A DNA stretch of 9,095 bases, from positions 1 through 9,095 of the forward strand of contig CAADUD010000098.1 in assembly GCA_900752095.1 (NCBI GenBank), written 5' to 3'. A program made the translations under genes and the position numbers. The notes beneath the pieces are model-generated. The model was given only the letters and a program-made list of their open reading frames with translations. It ran no database searches and was not told where the DNA came from. This document shows positions 1 through 6,479 of this stretch, piece after piece. This stretch comes from Clostridia bacterium (GTDB taxonomy: Bacteria; Bacillota; Clostridia; TANB77; CAG-508). Positions within the stretch are counted from its first letter, which is position 1. Every line of letters starts with the position of its first letter.

Positions 1-100
1 CTACTAATGAAATAATGCAAGGAATAGAAAATTTTCTGATTAATTTTCCTATTTTTTCAGTTCCTAATATATTTTCTTCTTTTTCCATTTTTCCCTTCAT
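1..100 (-). CDS. MATE family efflux transporter, N-terminal fragment
   Basis: Partial gene running off the left edge; 33 codons are visible. The peptide reads MKGKMEKEENILGT, then EKIGKLIRKFSIPCIISLV. The pattern E-N-x-L-G-T-E-x-I-G-K-L-x-x-K-F-S-I-P is the usual N-terminus of clostridial MATE exporters (Na+ or H+ antiport of drugs and cationic toxic compounds, inner membrane), leading into the first membrane helix. The chosen ATG at 98-100 has an AAGGA ribosome binding site 5 nt upstream. An in-frame ATG at 86-88, preceded by GAAGGG only 4 nt away, would also fit and gives the more typical MEKEEN start. In-frame ATGs at 128-130 and 122-124 follow the leader hairpin directly and have no Shine-Dalgarno. 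The gene has its own promoter and possible operator just upstream. The family call rests on recognising a short N-terminus; substrate specificity cannot be inferred. Confidence 0.75.
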   Translation of the reverse strand, partial: MKGKMEKEENILGTEKIGKLIRKFSIPCIISLV

Positions 101-130
101 CCCTTTCCTTCTTAGAAAAAACATATCCAT

Positions 131-171
131 AAAAAAAGAAATATTGAAAGCCTTTCAATATATTCTTTTTT
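131..171 (-). terminator. Intrinsic-terminator-like hairpin at the 5' end of the MATE mRNA (possible attenuator)
   Basis: Arms 141-150 and 152-161 are perfectly complementary (10 nt each around one central base; as RNA, a 9-bp stem with a GGC loop). Flanking A and T tracts extend the pairing apart from one bulged A at 162. On the minus strand the stem is followed at once by U-U-C and seven U. The predicted transcription start is about 178, so the hairpin begins within about 10 nt of the mRNA 5' end and lies between promoter and start codon. It could be a leader terminator or attenuator, or a 5' stabilising stem-loop. The symmetric A/T tracts would also let it terminate plus-strand transcription. 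Confidence 0.6.
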
Positions 172-181
172 AGTTAACTAA
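170..181. promoter_or_regulatory. 12-bp perfect palindrome, candidate operator for the MATE gene
   Basis: TTAGTTAACTAA is a perfect 12-bp palindrome covering the predicted +1 (about 178) of the MATE promoter. The neighbouring sequence repeats the half-site: AACTA (minus strand, 188-184) and TAGTT (minus strand, 180-176) form a second inverted repeat that partly overlaps the -10 box. A palindrome across +1 is a typical repressor position, and MATE exporters such as mepA are known to be controlled by MarR-family repressors from inverted repeats at the promoter. No regulator gene is visible in the window, so assigning a family is inference. Confidence 0.45.
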
Positions 182-184
182 TCT

Positions 185-213
185 AGTTTAGCACCATATT
201 CTCCAGATGTCAA
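185..213 (-). promoter_or_regulatory. Sigma-A promoter for the MATE gene
   Basis: On the minus strand a perfect -35 TTGACA (208-213) is followed by a 17-bp spacer and -10 TAAACT (185-190). The -10 is preceded by TGC, an extended -10 element. The predicted start is about 178. This is one of the best sigma-A promoters in the window. It lies between the cotJ terminator and the MATE gene, so MATE is transcribed separately from cotJABC. Confidence 0.7.
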
Positions 214-269
214 GGCAATAGAGATGATTTTTTTCTGCTTTATATAGATTAATAATAATTTTTATATAG

Positions 270-300
270 AAAAAAGCGGAGTATTCTCTCCGCATTTTTT
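270..300 (-). terminator. Terminator after cotJABC (bidirectional)
   Basis: GCGGAG (276-281) pairs with CTCCGC (288-293) around a 6-nt loop. There are six A before the stem and a run of T after it, so each strand has a U tract. It is GC-rich against an AT-rich background and begins about 40 nt past the cotJC stop codon, which makes it a convincing end of the cotJ transcript. Confidence 0.8.
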
Positions 301-340
301 ATTTGATTTTCTATTCATTTATAGGACTGGTATCCTAATA

Positions 341-976
341 TTAGGTATTGCAGTTATCACAGCTACTACAATTGTTATTTTGCATATTATTAGTATTATT
401 CATAAAAAATCTTTTTTCTGCTAGTTTATCTTGTACTCCACGAAGTGCTTCTCCAAATCTTTGGAAGTGAACTACTTCTCTCTCTCTTAGGAAACGAAGT
501 GGGTCTATTACATCTGGATCATCACAGCATAAGTCTATTAGTTTTTCATAAGTTGCCCTTGCTTTTTGTTCTGCTGCTAAGTCTTCTTGTAGATTTGCAA
601 TTGGGTCTCCTTTTGCTGCAATATAGGCTGCTGTAAAAGGTACTCCTGCTGCTGATTGTGGATATACATCTACCCCATGATCTGTATAATACTCCCCAAG
701 TCCTGCAGCTTTTATCTCTTCTATACTTAATCCATCGGTTAATTGATGTACCATTGTTCCTACCATTTCTAAATGTGCAAGTTCTTCTGTACCAATATCA
801 TTTAGAGTAGCTTTTGCCACTTGGTCTGGCATGCCAAATCTTTGGCTTAGGTAACGAAGTGAAGCTGCTAATTCTCCATCCGGTCCACCATATTGAGAAA
901 TAATAAATTTAGCAAGTTTTGCATTTGGGCATTTAATTTTTACTGGATATTCTAATACTTTATTATAAGTCCACAT
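341..976 (-). CDS. cotJC: Spore coat manganese catalase CotJC
   Basis: Di-manganese catalase of the spore coat, expected to break down hydrogen peroxide at the spore surface. The protein has 211 residues from the chosen start and begins MWTYNKVLEYPV, the usual CotJC opening. The expected metal ligands of the ferritin-like four-helix fold are visible: E35, E65 and H68 (EELAH), E136 (AEQKA) and H170, with E167 nearby (EREVVH). The start is the ATG at 974-976, with AGGAGG at 988-993. The reading frame can be extended to a TTG at 1015, but that start has no ribosome binding site and would overlap cotJB by 38 nt. The gap to the cotJB stop is one base, so the two are probably translationally coupled. 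Beyond the usual domain is an Asn/Cys-rich tail (about residues 193-211, with CSSCDNC), echoing extensions on CotJA and CotJB. Confidence 0.95.
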   Translation of the reverse strand: MWTYNKVLEYPVKIKCPNAKLAKFIISQYGGPDGELAASLRYLSQRFGMPDQVAKATLNDIGTEELAHLEMVGTMVHQLTDGLSIEEIKAAGLGEYYTDHGVDVYPQSAAGVPFTAAYIAAKGDPIANLQEDLAAEQKARATYEKLIDLCCDDPDVIDPLRFLREREVVHFQRFGEALRGVQDKLAEKRFFMNNTNNMQNNNCSSCDNCNT

Positions 977-977
977 A

Positions 978-1466
978 CTAACAATTTCCTCCTTCCCATG
1001 GCCATGGTTCTTCAAGCCATCTCCATTTATTGCATGGATAGTAAATACTTAATGGTCCATAAACTCTTTGATATTGATCTTTTAATTCTTTTAATTGTTT
1101 GGTATATTCTCTGTGTAAGCAAAGTGCTCTTTGGTCATTATGGTGTGTATTTAAATATAATCCCAATTCAATAATAGCAAAATTTAAAGCTTTTATTTTA
1201 TGAATCATTTCCTCTCTAATTCTACGTTTTTCTGCACAATCCATTTCTTGATTGCATGAATTCATATTTTCTCTTGTCATTGATACTGTATTGTACCCAA
1301 ATGCTGCATTAATTCCCTGAGGAGTTTCATAATTACAATCATAGTTCATTTCATTATTTGAGTCACAACCCACAATATTATGATGGCAATTACAAGAATT
1401 GCATTCACAATTATTGTTACGTCCCATTTGGTCACATAAATCACAATTTCTATCTTCTCCTAGCAT
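978..1466 (-). CDS. cotJB: Spore coat protein CotJB with Cys/Asn-rich N-terminal extension
   Basis: Small protein of the CotJ coat complex. The conserved CotJB domain is the C-terminal half, from about residue 82 (REEMIHKIKALNFAIIELGL) through HREYTKQL and the repeated YGPLSIYYPC-type stretch to the Trp/Pro-rich end WRWLEEPWPWEGG. This family is usually about 85-90 residues; here it is 162, because about 80 residues rich in Cys and Asn precede the domain (for example CECNSCNCHH). I count 13 cysteines in total. The start at 1466 is supported by GGGGAGGG at 1476-1483, 9 nt upstream, so the extension is likely to be translated. The gene overlaps the end of cotJA by 7 nt. Its own last codons (EGGNC) contain the Shine-Dalgarno of cotJC. 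No enzymatic role is known for the family; it is a structural or assembly partner. Confidence 0.93.
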   Translation of the reverse strand: MLGEDRNCDLCDQMGRNNNCECNSCNCHHNIVGCDSNNEMNYDCNYETPQGINAAFGYNTVSMTRENMNSCNQEMDCAEKRRIREEMIHKIKALNFAIIELGLYLNTHHNDQRALCLHREYTKQLKELKDQYQRVYGPLSIYYPCNKWRWLEEPWPWEGGNC

Positions 1467-1882
1467 TTGTTACATCCCTCCCCAATTTCATTTGATTTTT
1501 TTAAATATTCAATTTCTGCCATACTTTGACAAGGTATATATGGACTAACTAATTCTGGAAAGATAGTTCCCATTTTTAAACCACAATGTGGTGTAAAAGT
1601 TTGATTCATTTCTTGAATTGGCACATAACTTTGTGCAAGCATAGGATTAGTTGGGAATGGATTATTTGGTTCTTCAAATCCACAATCGCAACAATTTCCC
1701 ATCATATTTAATATTGAATCATTGTTTCTTCCATATTTACATCCACAATTATTGTTACAATTGCTACTGCAATTTGCCGTTTGTGCAAATTCAGCTGTTG
1801 CCCCCACATTATTGCATAATGTTTCAATTACTTCTGGATTGTAGTCATTTTGGCAGCAACATCTTCTATAACGATTAAACAT
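1460..1882 (-). CDS. cotJA: Spore coat-associated protein CotJA with Cys/Asn-rich N-terminal extension
   Basis: First gene of the cotJABC operon. The conserved CotJA core is recognisable from about residue 73: NPFPTNPMLAQSYVPIQEM, then HCGLKMGTIFPELVSPY, a pattern typical of the family and needed for assembly of CotJC in the coat. Family members are often about 80 residues; this one has 140. The first 70 or so residues are rich in Cys and Asn (CCC near the start, NCSSNCNNNCGC in the middle, CCDC before the core), and the protein ends GCNKC. I count 15 cysteines in 140 residues. The ATG at 1880-1882 has AGGAGG at 1892-1897 with 9-nt spacing, so this start is well supported. Its last codons hold the cotJB ribosome binding site and the two reading frames overlap, indicating coupled translation. 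A sigma-E-like promoter lies directly upstream. Confidence 0.92.
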   Translation of the reverse strand: MFNRYRRCCCQNDYNPEVIETLCNNVGATAEFAQTANCSSNCNNNCGCKYGRNNDSILNMMGNCCDCGFEEPNNPFPTNPMLAQSYVPIQEMNQTFTPHCGLKMGTIFPELVSPYIPCQSMAEIEYLKKSNEIGEGCNKC

Positions 1883-1916
1883 GTTTAAATTCCTCCTTAT
1901 TTTTGTTTTATATTAC

Positions 1917-1945
1917 ATAATATGACAAAAATAGGAAAAATGTGA
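1917..1945 (-). promoter_or_regulatory. Sigma-E-type sporulation promoter of cotJABC
   Basis: On the minus strand TCACATT (1939-1945) matches 6 of 7 positions of the sigma-E -35 consensus KMATATT. After a 14-bp spacer, CATATTAT (1917-1924) matches 6 of 8 of the -10 consensus CATACAHT. The predicted start, about 1909, leaves a short leader that contains the AGGAGG of cotJA. In Bacillus subtilis cotJ is transcribed in the mother cell by sigma-E, which agrees with this site. The -35 element directly follows the T tract of the pyk terminator. Confidence 0.6.
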
Positions 1946-1980
1946 AAAAAGATTTATTCCATAATTAATTAGAATAAATC
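1945..1980 (-). terminator. Intrinsic terminator of pyruvate kinase
   Basis: GATTTATTC (1951-1959) and GAATAAATC (1972-1980) form a perfect 9-bp stem around a 12-nt AT loop. On the minus strand the stem is followed by six U (1945-1950). On the plus strand it is followed by five T, so it may work both ways. It lies about 100 nt past the pyk stop codon and just before the cotJ promoter, insulating the sporulation operon from glycolytic transcription. Confidence 0.75.
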
Positions 1981-2078
1981 TTTTTAATATAAAATGAATA
2001 ACTAACCAAATAATCCTCTCTGGAACACACACATCAATCGTCACTATAATCATTCATAATTATTTCCCAACTTAAAAT

Positions 2079-3512
2079 CTAAACTTTCAAAACTCCACCA
2101 ATAGTTTTATTCAATTTAGCATGTTTATGCCCTGCTAAAATAGAAGCTCCTCCTGCTATAACCACAATATCTCCTTCTACAATAAATCCTCTTTCCTTGG
2201 CAAGCCTTACACCATCATCAATCATTTCATCAATGCTTTCTTTTGGTTCTACTAGAATTGTGTAAGTATTCCATACTAAAGATAATTGTCTTTCAATTTC
2301 TTTGTTAGAAGTAATAACATAAATTGGACACTGTGGCATAAATCCTGCTATCATTTTTGCTGTTCTTCCTGTATCTGTATAAGCGAAAATTGCTTTAGCA
2401 CATAAATCCATTGCAGTAGAACATGTTGAATAATTTAGATTGTATTCATAATCTTCGTTGTCACAATCACGTTCTTTTTTCTTAAATCTTTTCCAGTACT
2501 TAATTGATCCCTCTATTGCTTCACAAATTTTTACCATGGTTTGCACACATTCTACGGGGTATTCTCCCATAGCGGATTCTCCGGAAAGCATGATACAGCT
2601 TGCCATATCATATACTGCATTTGCAACATCGCTTACCTCTGCTCTAGTTGGTCTTGGATTATGTATCATGGATTCTAGCATTTGTGTTGCAATAACTACT
2701 GGTTTTCCTGCTTTATTACATTTAGAAATAAATTCTTTTTGTCTAATTGGAACCTCTTCCATAGGAATCTCTACCCCTAGATCTCCTCTTGCTACCATAA
2801 TCCCATCTGATACTGATAAGATTTCATCAAAGTTATCTATGCCTTGTCTATTTTCTATTTTAGAAATAATTTTAATATGTTCCCCACCGTTTTCTTCTAA
2901 TACTTTTCTAATATTTAATACATCTTGCGCAGTGCGTACAAAAGATGCTGCAATGTAATCAAAGCCTACTTTTACACCAAATGTAATATCTTCTATATCT
3001 TTTTGGGTAGGACTTGGTAAATTAATAGCCATTCCTGGTATATTAATACTCTTCGTATTGGTCAATTCTCCACCATCAATTACTTTACAAATAACATCTG
3101 TCCCTTTAATTTCTTGGACTTGTATTTTGATTAATCCATCATTAATCAAAATAGTGGTTCCTTTTTCTACTTCCTTATATAGGTTTTTATAAGTAATAGA
3201 TACTTTTTCTTTATTTCCCAAAATTTCTTCATTTACTAAAGTAAAAATATCTCCTGGATTTAGTTCAATTCTTCCATTTTCAAATTTTCCAATTCTAATT
3301 TCTGGTCCTTTAGTATCTAATAATAATGCTACTGACCTTCCTACCTTTTCTCTCACTTTTTTAAAATTCTCAATTCTAGGTTCTTGATCTTGATAATTTC
3401 CATGTGAAAAGTTGATTCTGGCAACATCCATTCCGGCTAAAATTAATTTTTCTAATACTTCTGGATTATCCACTGCTGGACCTAATGTACAAATAATCTT
3501 TGTCTTTTTCAT
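2079..3512 (-). CDS. pyk: Pyruvate kinase
   Basis: Catalyses phosphoenolpyruvate plus ADP to pyruvate plus ATP, the last step of glycolysis, in the cytoplasm. The 477 residues match the three-domain form: TIM-barrel A domain (about 1-70 and 170-340), B domain lid (about 71-168) and C domain (about 355-477). There is no C-terminal PEP-utiliser domain of the kind found in Bacillus. Visible motifs are RINFSHG (32-38), DTKGPEIR (66-73), SKIEN with catalytic K218 and metal ligand E220, ARGDLG with metal ligand D244, and the signature ATQMLESMIHNPRPTRAE. Glu71 in the GPEIR motif is the residue type associated with potassium-dependent pyruvate kinases. The ATG at 3510-3512 has GGAAGG 8 nt upstream. 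The gene has its own promoter and terminator, so it is monocistronic; pfkA, a common partner of pyk, is not adjacent here. Nothing looks broken. Confidence 0.97.
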   Translation of the reverse strand: MKKTKIICTLGPAVDNPEVLEKLILAGMDVARINFSHGNYQDQEPRIENFKKVREKVGRSVALLLDTKGPEIRIGKFENGRIELNPGDIFTLVNEEILGNKEKVSITYKNLYKEVEKGTTILINDGLIKIQVQEIKGTDVICKVIDGGELTNTKSINIPGMAINLPSPTQKDIEDITFGVKVGFDYIAASFVRTAQDVLNIRKVLEENGGEHIKIISKIENRQGIDNFDEILSVSDGIMVARGDLGVEIPMEEVPIRQKEFISKCNKAGKPVVIATQMLESMIHNPRPTRAEVSDVANAVYDMASCIMLSGESAMGEYPVECVQTMVKICEAIEGSIKYWKRFKKKERDCDNEDYEYNLNYSTCSTAMDLCAKAIFAYTDTGRTAKMIAGFMPQCPIYVITSNKEIERQLSLVWNTYTILVEPKESIDEMIDDGVRLAKERGFIVEGDIVVIAGGASILAGHKHAKLNKTIGGVLKV

Positions 3513-3577
3513 TTTTGTTTCCTTCCTTTCACTTTCTAGTTTTAGATGAACTTTTATATATTCTAATTTTTATAAAT

Positions 3578-3615
3578 AATATATTAATATTTTATAACTA
3601 TAATATTAATATATT
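3578..3615 (-). repeat. 14-bp all-AT inverted repeat in the pyk leader
   Basis: Arms 3578-3591 and 3602-3615 are perfect reverse complements, separated by a 10-nt loop. Every arm base is A or T. It lies within the roughly 135-nt untranslated leader predicted for pyk. It could fold as an mRNA hairpin or be a chance product of an extremely AT-rich stretch. It has no U tract of its own and no riboswitch-like conserved core, so I do not call it a terminator or a riboswitch. Confidence 0.45.
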
Positions 3616-3653
3616 TTCTATTTATACTTTATTTTATTATGTGCAACTATTAT

Positions 3654-3682
3654 AGAATACTACATTTTTGTTTAAAAGTCAA
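3654..3682 (-). promoter_or_regulatory. Sigma-A promoter of pyk
   Basis: On the minus strand TTGACT (3677-3682) is followed by a 17-bp spacer and TATTCT (3654-3659), giving a start near 3647 and a leader of about 135 nt. This is the best promoter in the 341-nt gap between pyk and glgP. An imperfect inverted repeat (3688-3708, GTATA/TATAC-like arms with one bulge) sits just upstream of the -35 and could be a regulator site. No CcpA-type cre site is evident. The rest of the gap is AT-rich sequence plus the glgP terminator. Confidence 0.6.
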
Positions 3683-3781
3683 GTTTTGTATAAGTTTCAA
3701 AACTATACTTTTACAATTAAACTACTTTTTCAATTATTCCAATTTACAGTTGATTTTTATATACAAAGTGAAAAATAACAC

Positions 3782-3826
3782 AAAAAAGATAAAATAAAAT
3801 AGAACGGATTTTATTTTATCTTTTTT
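3782..3826 (-). terminator. Terminator of glgP, 19-bp perfect stem
   Basis: The arms 3782-3800 and 3808-3826 are perfectly complementary over 19 nt, with the 7-nt loop AGAACGG (plus strand). The outer six base pairs are A on one side and T on the other, so each strand provides a U tract within the stem. It lies about 28 nt after the glgP stop codon and would also block plus-strand transcription entering glgP antisense. Confidence 0.8.
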
Positions 3827-3853
3827 ACATAAAATAAACCCGTCTCTATTTTT

Positions 3854-6421
3854 TTATGATTTTGTAATCCATTTTACTAAATTTAAGTTAGCAGAATCTA
3901 ATATCATTTCATGTTTTGGCATAACTCTAAAAGTATATCCATAGCTTCCACCATTAGTTAATTTTACTTTGGCTTTATAACTATAAGTTCTATTTTCTTC
4001 GTCGGCTTCTTCTAATTCCATTGGAATAATAGTAATATCATCTACTACTCCATTATCGTCAATTTTTCCGTAATATACTTGAGTTTCTATGTTTTCTGGT
4101 TTCATATTTTCTAATTTAACTTTACATTTTACCTCTATATTGTTACCTGCATCTATAGTAATATTATCTAAATTATTTTCTTGAGTAATTTCTATTTGCT
4201 CCCAACTACTTTTCAAGCTCTCTTTCCAACTATTAAATTGTGCAACTTTTTCTAAATCTGTATAATAGTTATGATACAAATTGCAAAGTGGCATATAAAG
4301 TTTATTTGTATAATCTGTTAACATTCTAGAAGTACTAAAGTTTCCTCCTGTAGAAATAATAGATTCTTTCATATATTGTAACCATTTTTCTGAAATACCA
4401 TCTTCATTTTTTTCATAATATATTGGAATAATTTTATTTTCTAATATATCATAAATACTTTGACTGTCTACTCTATCTTGTGATTCATAATCTGCATATT
4501 CTTGATTTTCTCCTATCATCCAACCATTTTTGCTATTGTAACCTTCTAACCACCAACCATCTAATACGCTAAAATTAATAACACCATTTAGAGAAGCTTT
4601 TTGTCCACTAGTGCCAGAAGCTTCCATCGGTCTTCTAGGATTATTTAGCCATACATCTACTCCACTGATTAAATATCGAGACATTGCAATATTATATTTC
4701 TCTAAAATAAAAATTTTTCCTTTAAATTGTGGTTTCATGGATATTTCATGGATATATTTAATTAAGTCTTGTCCCTCTTTATCTGCAGGATGTGCTTTAC
4801 CAGCAAATATTATTTGTACTTTTTTCTTTTGGTCATTCAAAATTTGTGTAATTCTTTCTAAATCCTTAAAAATTAAAGTAGCCCTTTTATAAGTAGCAAA
4901 TCTTCTTGCAAATCCAATAGTTAGGGCATTAGGATCTAAAGAAGATAGTATTTGCATAATATCTTCATAACGATAACCACTTCTTCTTAAACGGCTAATT
5001 GTATTTTCTTTTACTAAAGCAAGTACCTTTTCTTTTCTTTCTTGGTGTGCATTCCATAATTCTCTATCTGGAATTTCTATAATCTTTTTCCAAACTTCAT
5101 TATCATAAATTTTATCTTGCCAATAAGGTATTAGATATTGATTATATAATTTTTTTAAGTTTGGAGCAAGCCAAGAACAAGTATGAATTCCATTTGTTAC
5201 ATAAGTAATAGGTGCTTCATTTGCCGCAATATCCGGCCATAAATCTCCAAATAGCTCTCTAGAAACCACACTATGAAGTTTGCTTACTCCATTTTTCTTT
5301 CCTGCTATTTTTAGTGCTAAAATTCCCATATTAAATCCAGTGTCTAACGGAGCTTCTGGTTTCATCCCCATTTGAAAAAATTCTTGCTTACTAATTCCTA
5401 ATTTATCCCAAAATCCTTTAAAGTACTTTTCTACTAGACTAAGTGGAAAGATATCATTTCCTGCAGGTACGGGTGTATGTGTAGTAAATACGGTCTTGGC
5501 AGATACAATATCTTTTGCCATTTGAAAAGAGATTTTCTTTTCTTTCATAATAGTATAAATTAACTCTAAAATCAAGAAAGAAGAGTGTCCTTCATTCATA
5601 TGATAAACAGTAGGATTTAATCCAAGAGCTTTTAAAAGAGCCACACCAGCTTGCCCTAGTACTATTTCTTGTTGAATTCGCATTTCTTGGTCTCCACCAT
5701 AAAGAGTCTTAGTTATAGGTCTATATTCTGGATTATTTTCTTCTATATCAGAATCTAATAGATATAGTTCTACTCTTCCAACATTAATTTTCCAAGCTTT
5801 TAGATATAACTTTCTTTTTGGGAGTTGAATAGCAACTAAAATGTCTTTATCATTGCAATCTTTTACTTTTGTTAGTGGTAAATTGTCTACCTCTATGTCA
5901 TAATATTCGGTTTCTTGCTCCCCATGTCCGTTAATTTTTTGATGGAAATATCCGTTTTTATATAATAATCCCACTGCAACTAATGGAATACCTAAATCAC
6001 TAGCAGATTTTAAATGGTCACCAGATAAAATACCAAGACCTCCTGAATAGATTGGTAAAATTTGGTCTAAACCATATTCCGCCGAAAAGTAAGCAATCAA
6101 ATCATTACGATTTTCAGGATATTTTTTAGAAAACCATGTATTTTTGCTTTTCATATAATCTTCAAAATCTTCTACTACTTTATCATAAGCTTTTAAAAAT
6201 TCCGTATTTTGTATGGCTTGTTCTATTTTTTCTTGTGTAATCAATTTCAAAAATTTAACAGGATTTTTATCAATTCTTTCCCATAAATCTATATCCATCA
6301 CTTTAAAAAGCCTCAAAAATTCTGTATTCCAAGACCACCAAAGATTATAGCTAATTTCTTTTAATTTTTCTATTCTTTTCGGTAATTGCGGATTTACCGT
6401 AATATGATTAAATACATACAT
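3854..6421 (-). CDS. glgP: Alpha-glucan (glycogen/maltodextrin) phosphorylase with DUF3417 N-terminus
   Basis: GT35 phosphorylase that releases glucose 1-phosphate from the non-reducing ends of glycogen or maltodextrins, using pyridoxal phosphate. The 855 residues match the bacterial and archaeal alpha-glucan phosphorylase subfamily rather than the E. coli GlgP/MalP type. An N-terminal DUF3417 helical segment (about 10-100, ISYNLWWSWNTE) precedes the catalytic region. Conserved elements are YFSAEYGL (111-118), GGLGILSGDHLKSASD (127-142), HMNEGHSS (274-281), TTHTPVPAGND (313-323), the GFARRFATYKRA segment (503-514) and NPRRPMEASGTSGQK ending in K608, the expected pyridoxal-phosphate lysine. 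The last 110 residues look like a beta-rich C-terminal extension. The ATG at 6419-6421 is preceded by AGGAGG (6432-6437). The MFS gene ends 83 nt upstream, and a separate promoter lies in that gap. The gene appears intact; natural substrate length cannot be deduced. Confidence 0.95.
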   Translation of the reverse strand: MYVFNHITVNPQLPKRIEKLKEISYNLWWSWNTEFLRLFKVMDIDLWERIDKNPVKFLKLITQEKIEQAIQNTEFLKAYDKVVEDFEDYMKSKNTWFSKKYPENRNDLIAYFSAEYGLDQILPIYSGGLGILSGDHLKSASDLGIPLVAVGLLYKNGYFHQKINGHGEQETEYYDIEVDNLPLTKVKDCNDKDILVAIQLPKRKLYLKAWKINVGRVELYLLDSDIEENNPEYRPITKTLYGGDQEMRIQQEIVLGQAGVALLKALGLNPTVYHMNEGHSSFLILELIYTIMKEKKISFQMAKDIVSAKTVFTTHTPVPAGNDIFPLSLVEKYFKGFWDKLGISKQEFFQMGMKPEAPLDTGFNMGILALKIAGKKNGVSKLHSVVSRELFGDLWPDIAANEAPITYVTNGIHTCSWLAPNLKKLYNQYLIPYWQDKIYDNEVWKKIIEIPDRELWNAHQERKEKVLALVKENTISRLRRSGYRYEDIMQILSSLDPNALTIGFARRFATYKRATLIFKDLERITQILNDQKKKVQIIFAGKAHPADKEGQDLIKYIHEISMKPQFKGKIFILEKYNIAMSRYLISGVDVWLNNPRRPMEASGTSGQKASLNGVINFSVLDGWWLEGYNSKNGWMIGENQEYADYESQDRVDSQSIYDILENKIIPIYYEKNEDGISEKWLQYMKESIISTGGNFSTSRMLTDYTNKLYMPLCNLYHNYYTDLEKVAQFNSWKESLKSSWEQIEITQENNLDNITIDAGNNIEVKCKVKLENMKPENIETQVYYGKIDDNGVVDDITIIPMELEEADEENRTYSYKAKVKLTNGGSYGYTFRVMPKHEMILDSANLNLVKWITKS

Positions 6422-6479
6422 TTTTCTAATTCCTCCTTCGTATTTTTCCTATTTCTTTTGCATTTTTTCTTATGTCTTT

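Noticed and set aside
3..173. Open plus-strand frame at the left edge ending at TAG 171-173
   Set aside because: It runs through the hairpin and ends after it, its composition is Phe/Ile/Ser-rich as expected of antisense to Lys/Glu codons, and the opposite strand gives a recognisable MATE N-terminus.
334..345. Palindrome CCTAATATTAGG over the cotJC stop codon
   Set aside because: It has no loop or U tract and lies away from any promoter; the real terminator is at 270-300. Probably chance.
445..636. 63-residue Leu-rich open frame on the plus strand
   Set aside because: It lies antisense to cotJC, has no ribosome binding site or family resemblance, and its Leu-rich composition is a by-product of the opposite coding strand.
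1651..1878. 75-residue plus-strand open frame
   Set aside because: Antisense to the well-supported cotJA; the Cys/His/Tyr-rich look mirrors the Cys/Asn codons of cotJA.
2005..2060. Short open frames (7 and 10 codons) in the pyk 3' region
   Set aside because: Neither has a Shine-Dalgarno at proper distance, and frames this short arise by chance.
2458..2958. 166-residue plus-strand open frame inside pyruvate kinase
   Set aside because: Complete overlap with a strongly conserved enzyme on the other strand; no start signal and no recognisable domain.
4611..4892. 93-residue plus-strand open frame inside glgP
   Set aside because: Antisense shadow of the conserved phosphorylase core, with no ribosome binding site or family match.
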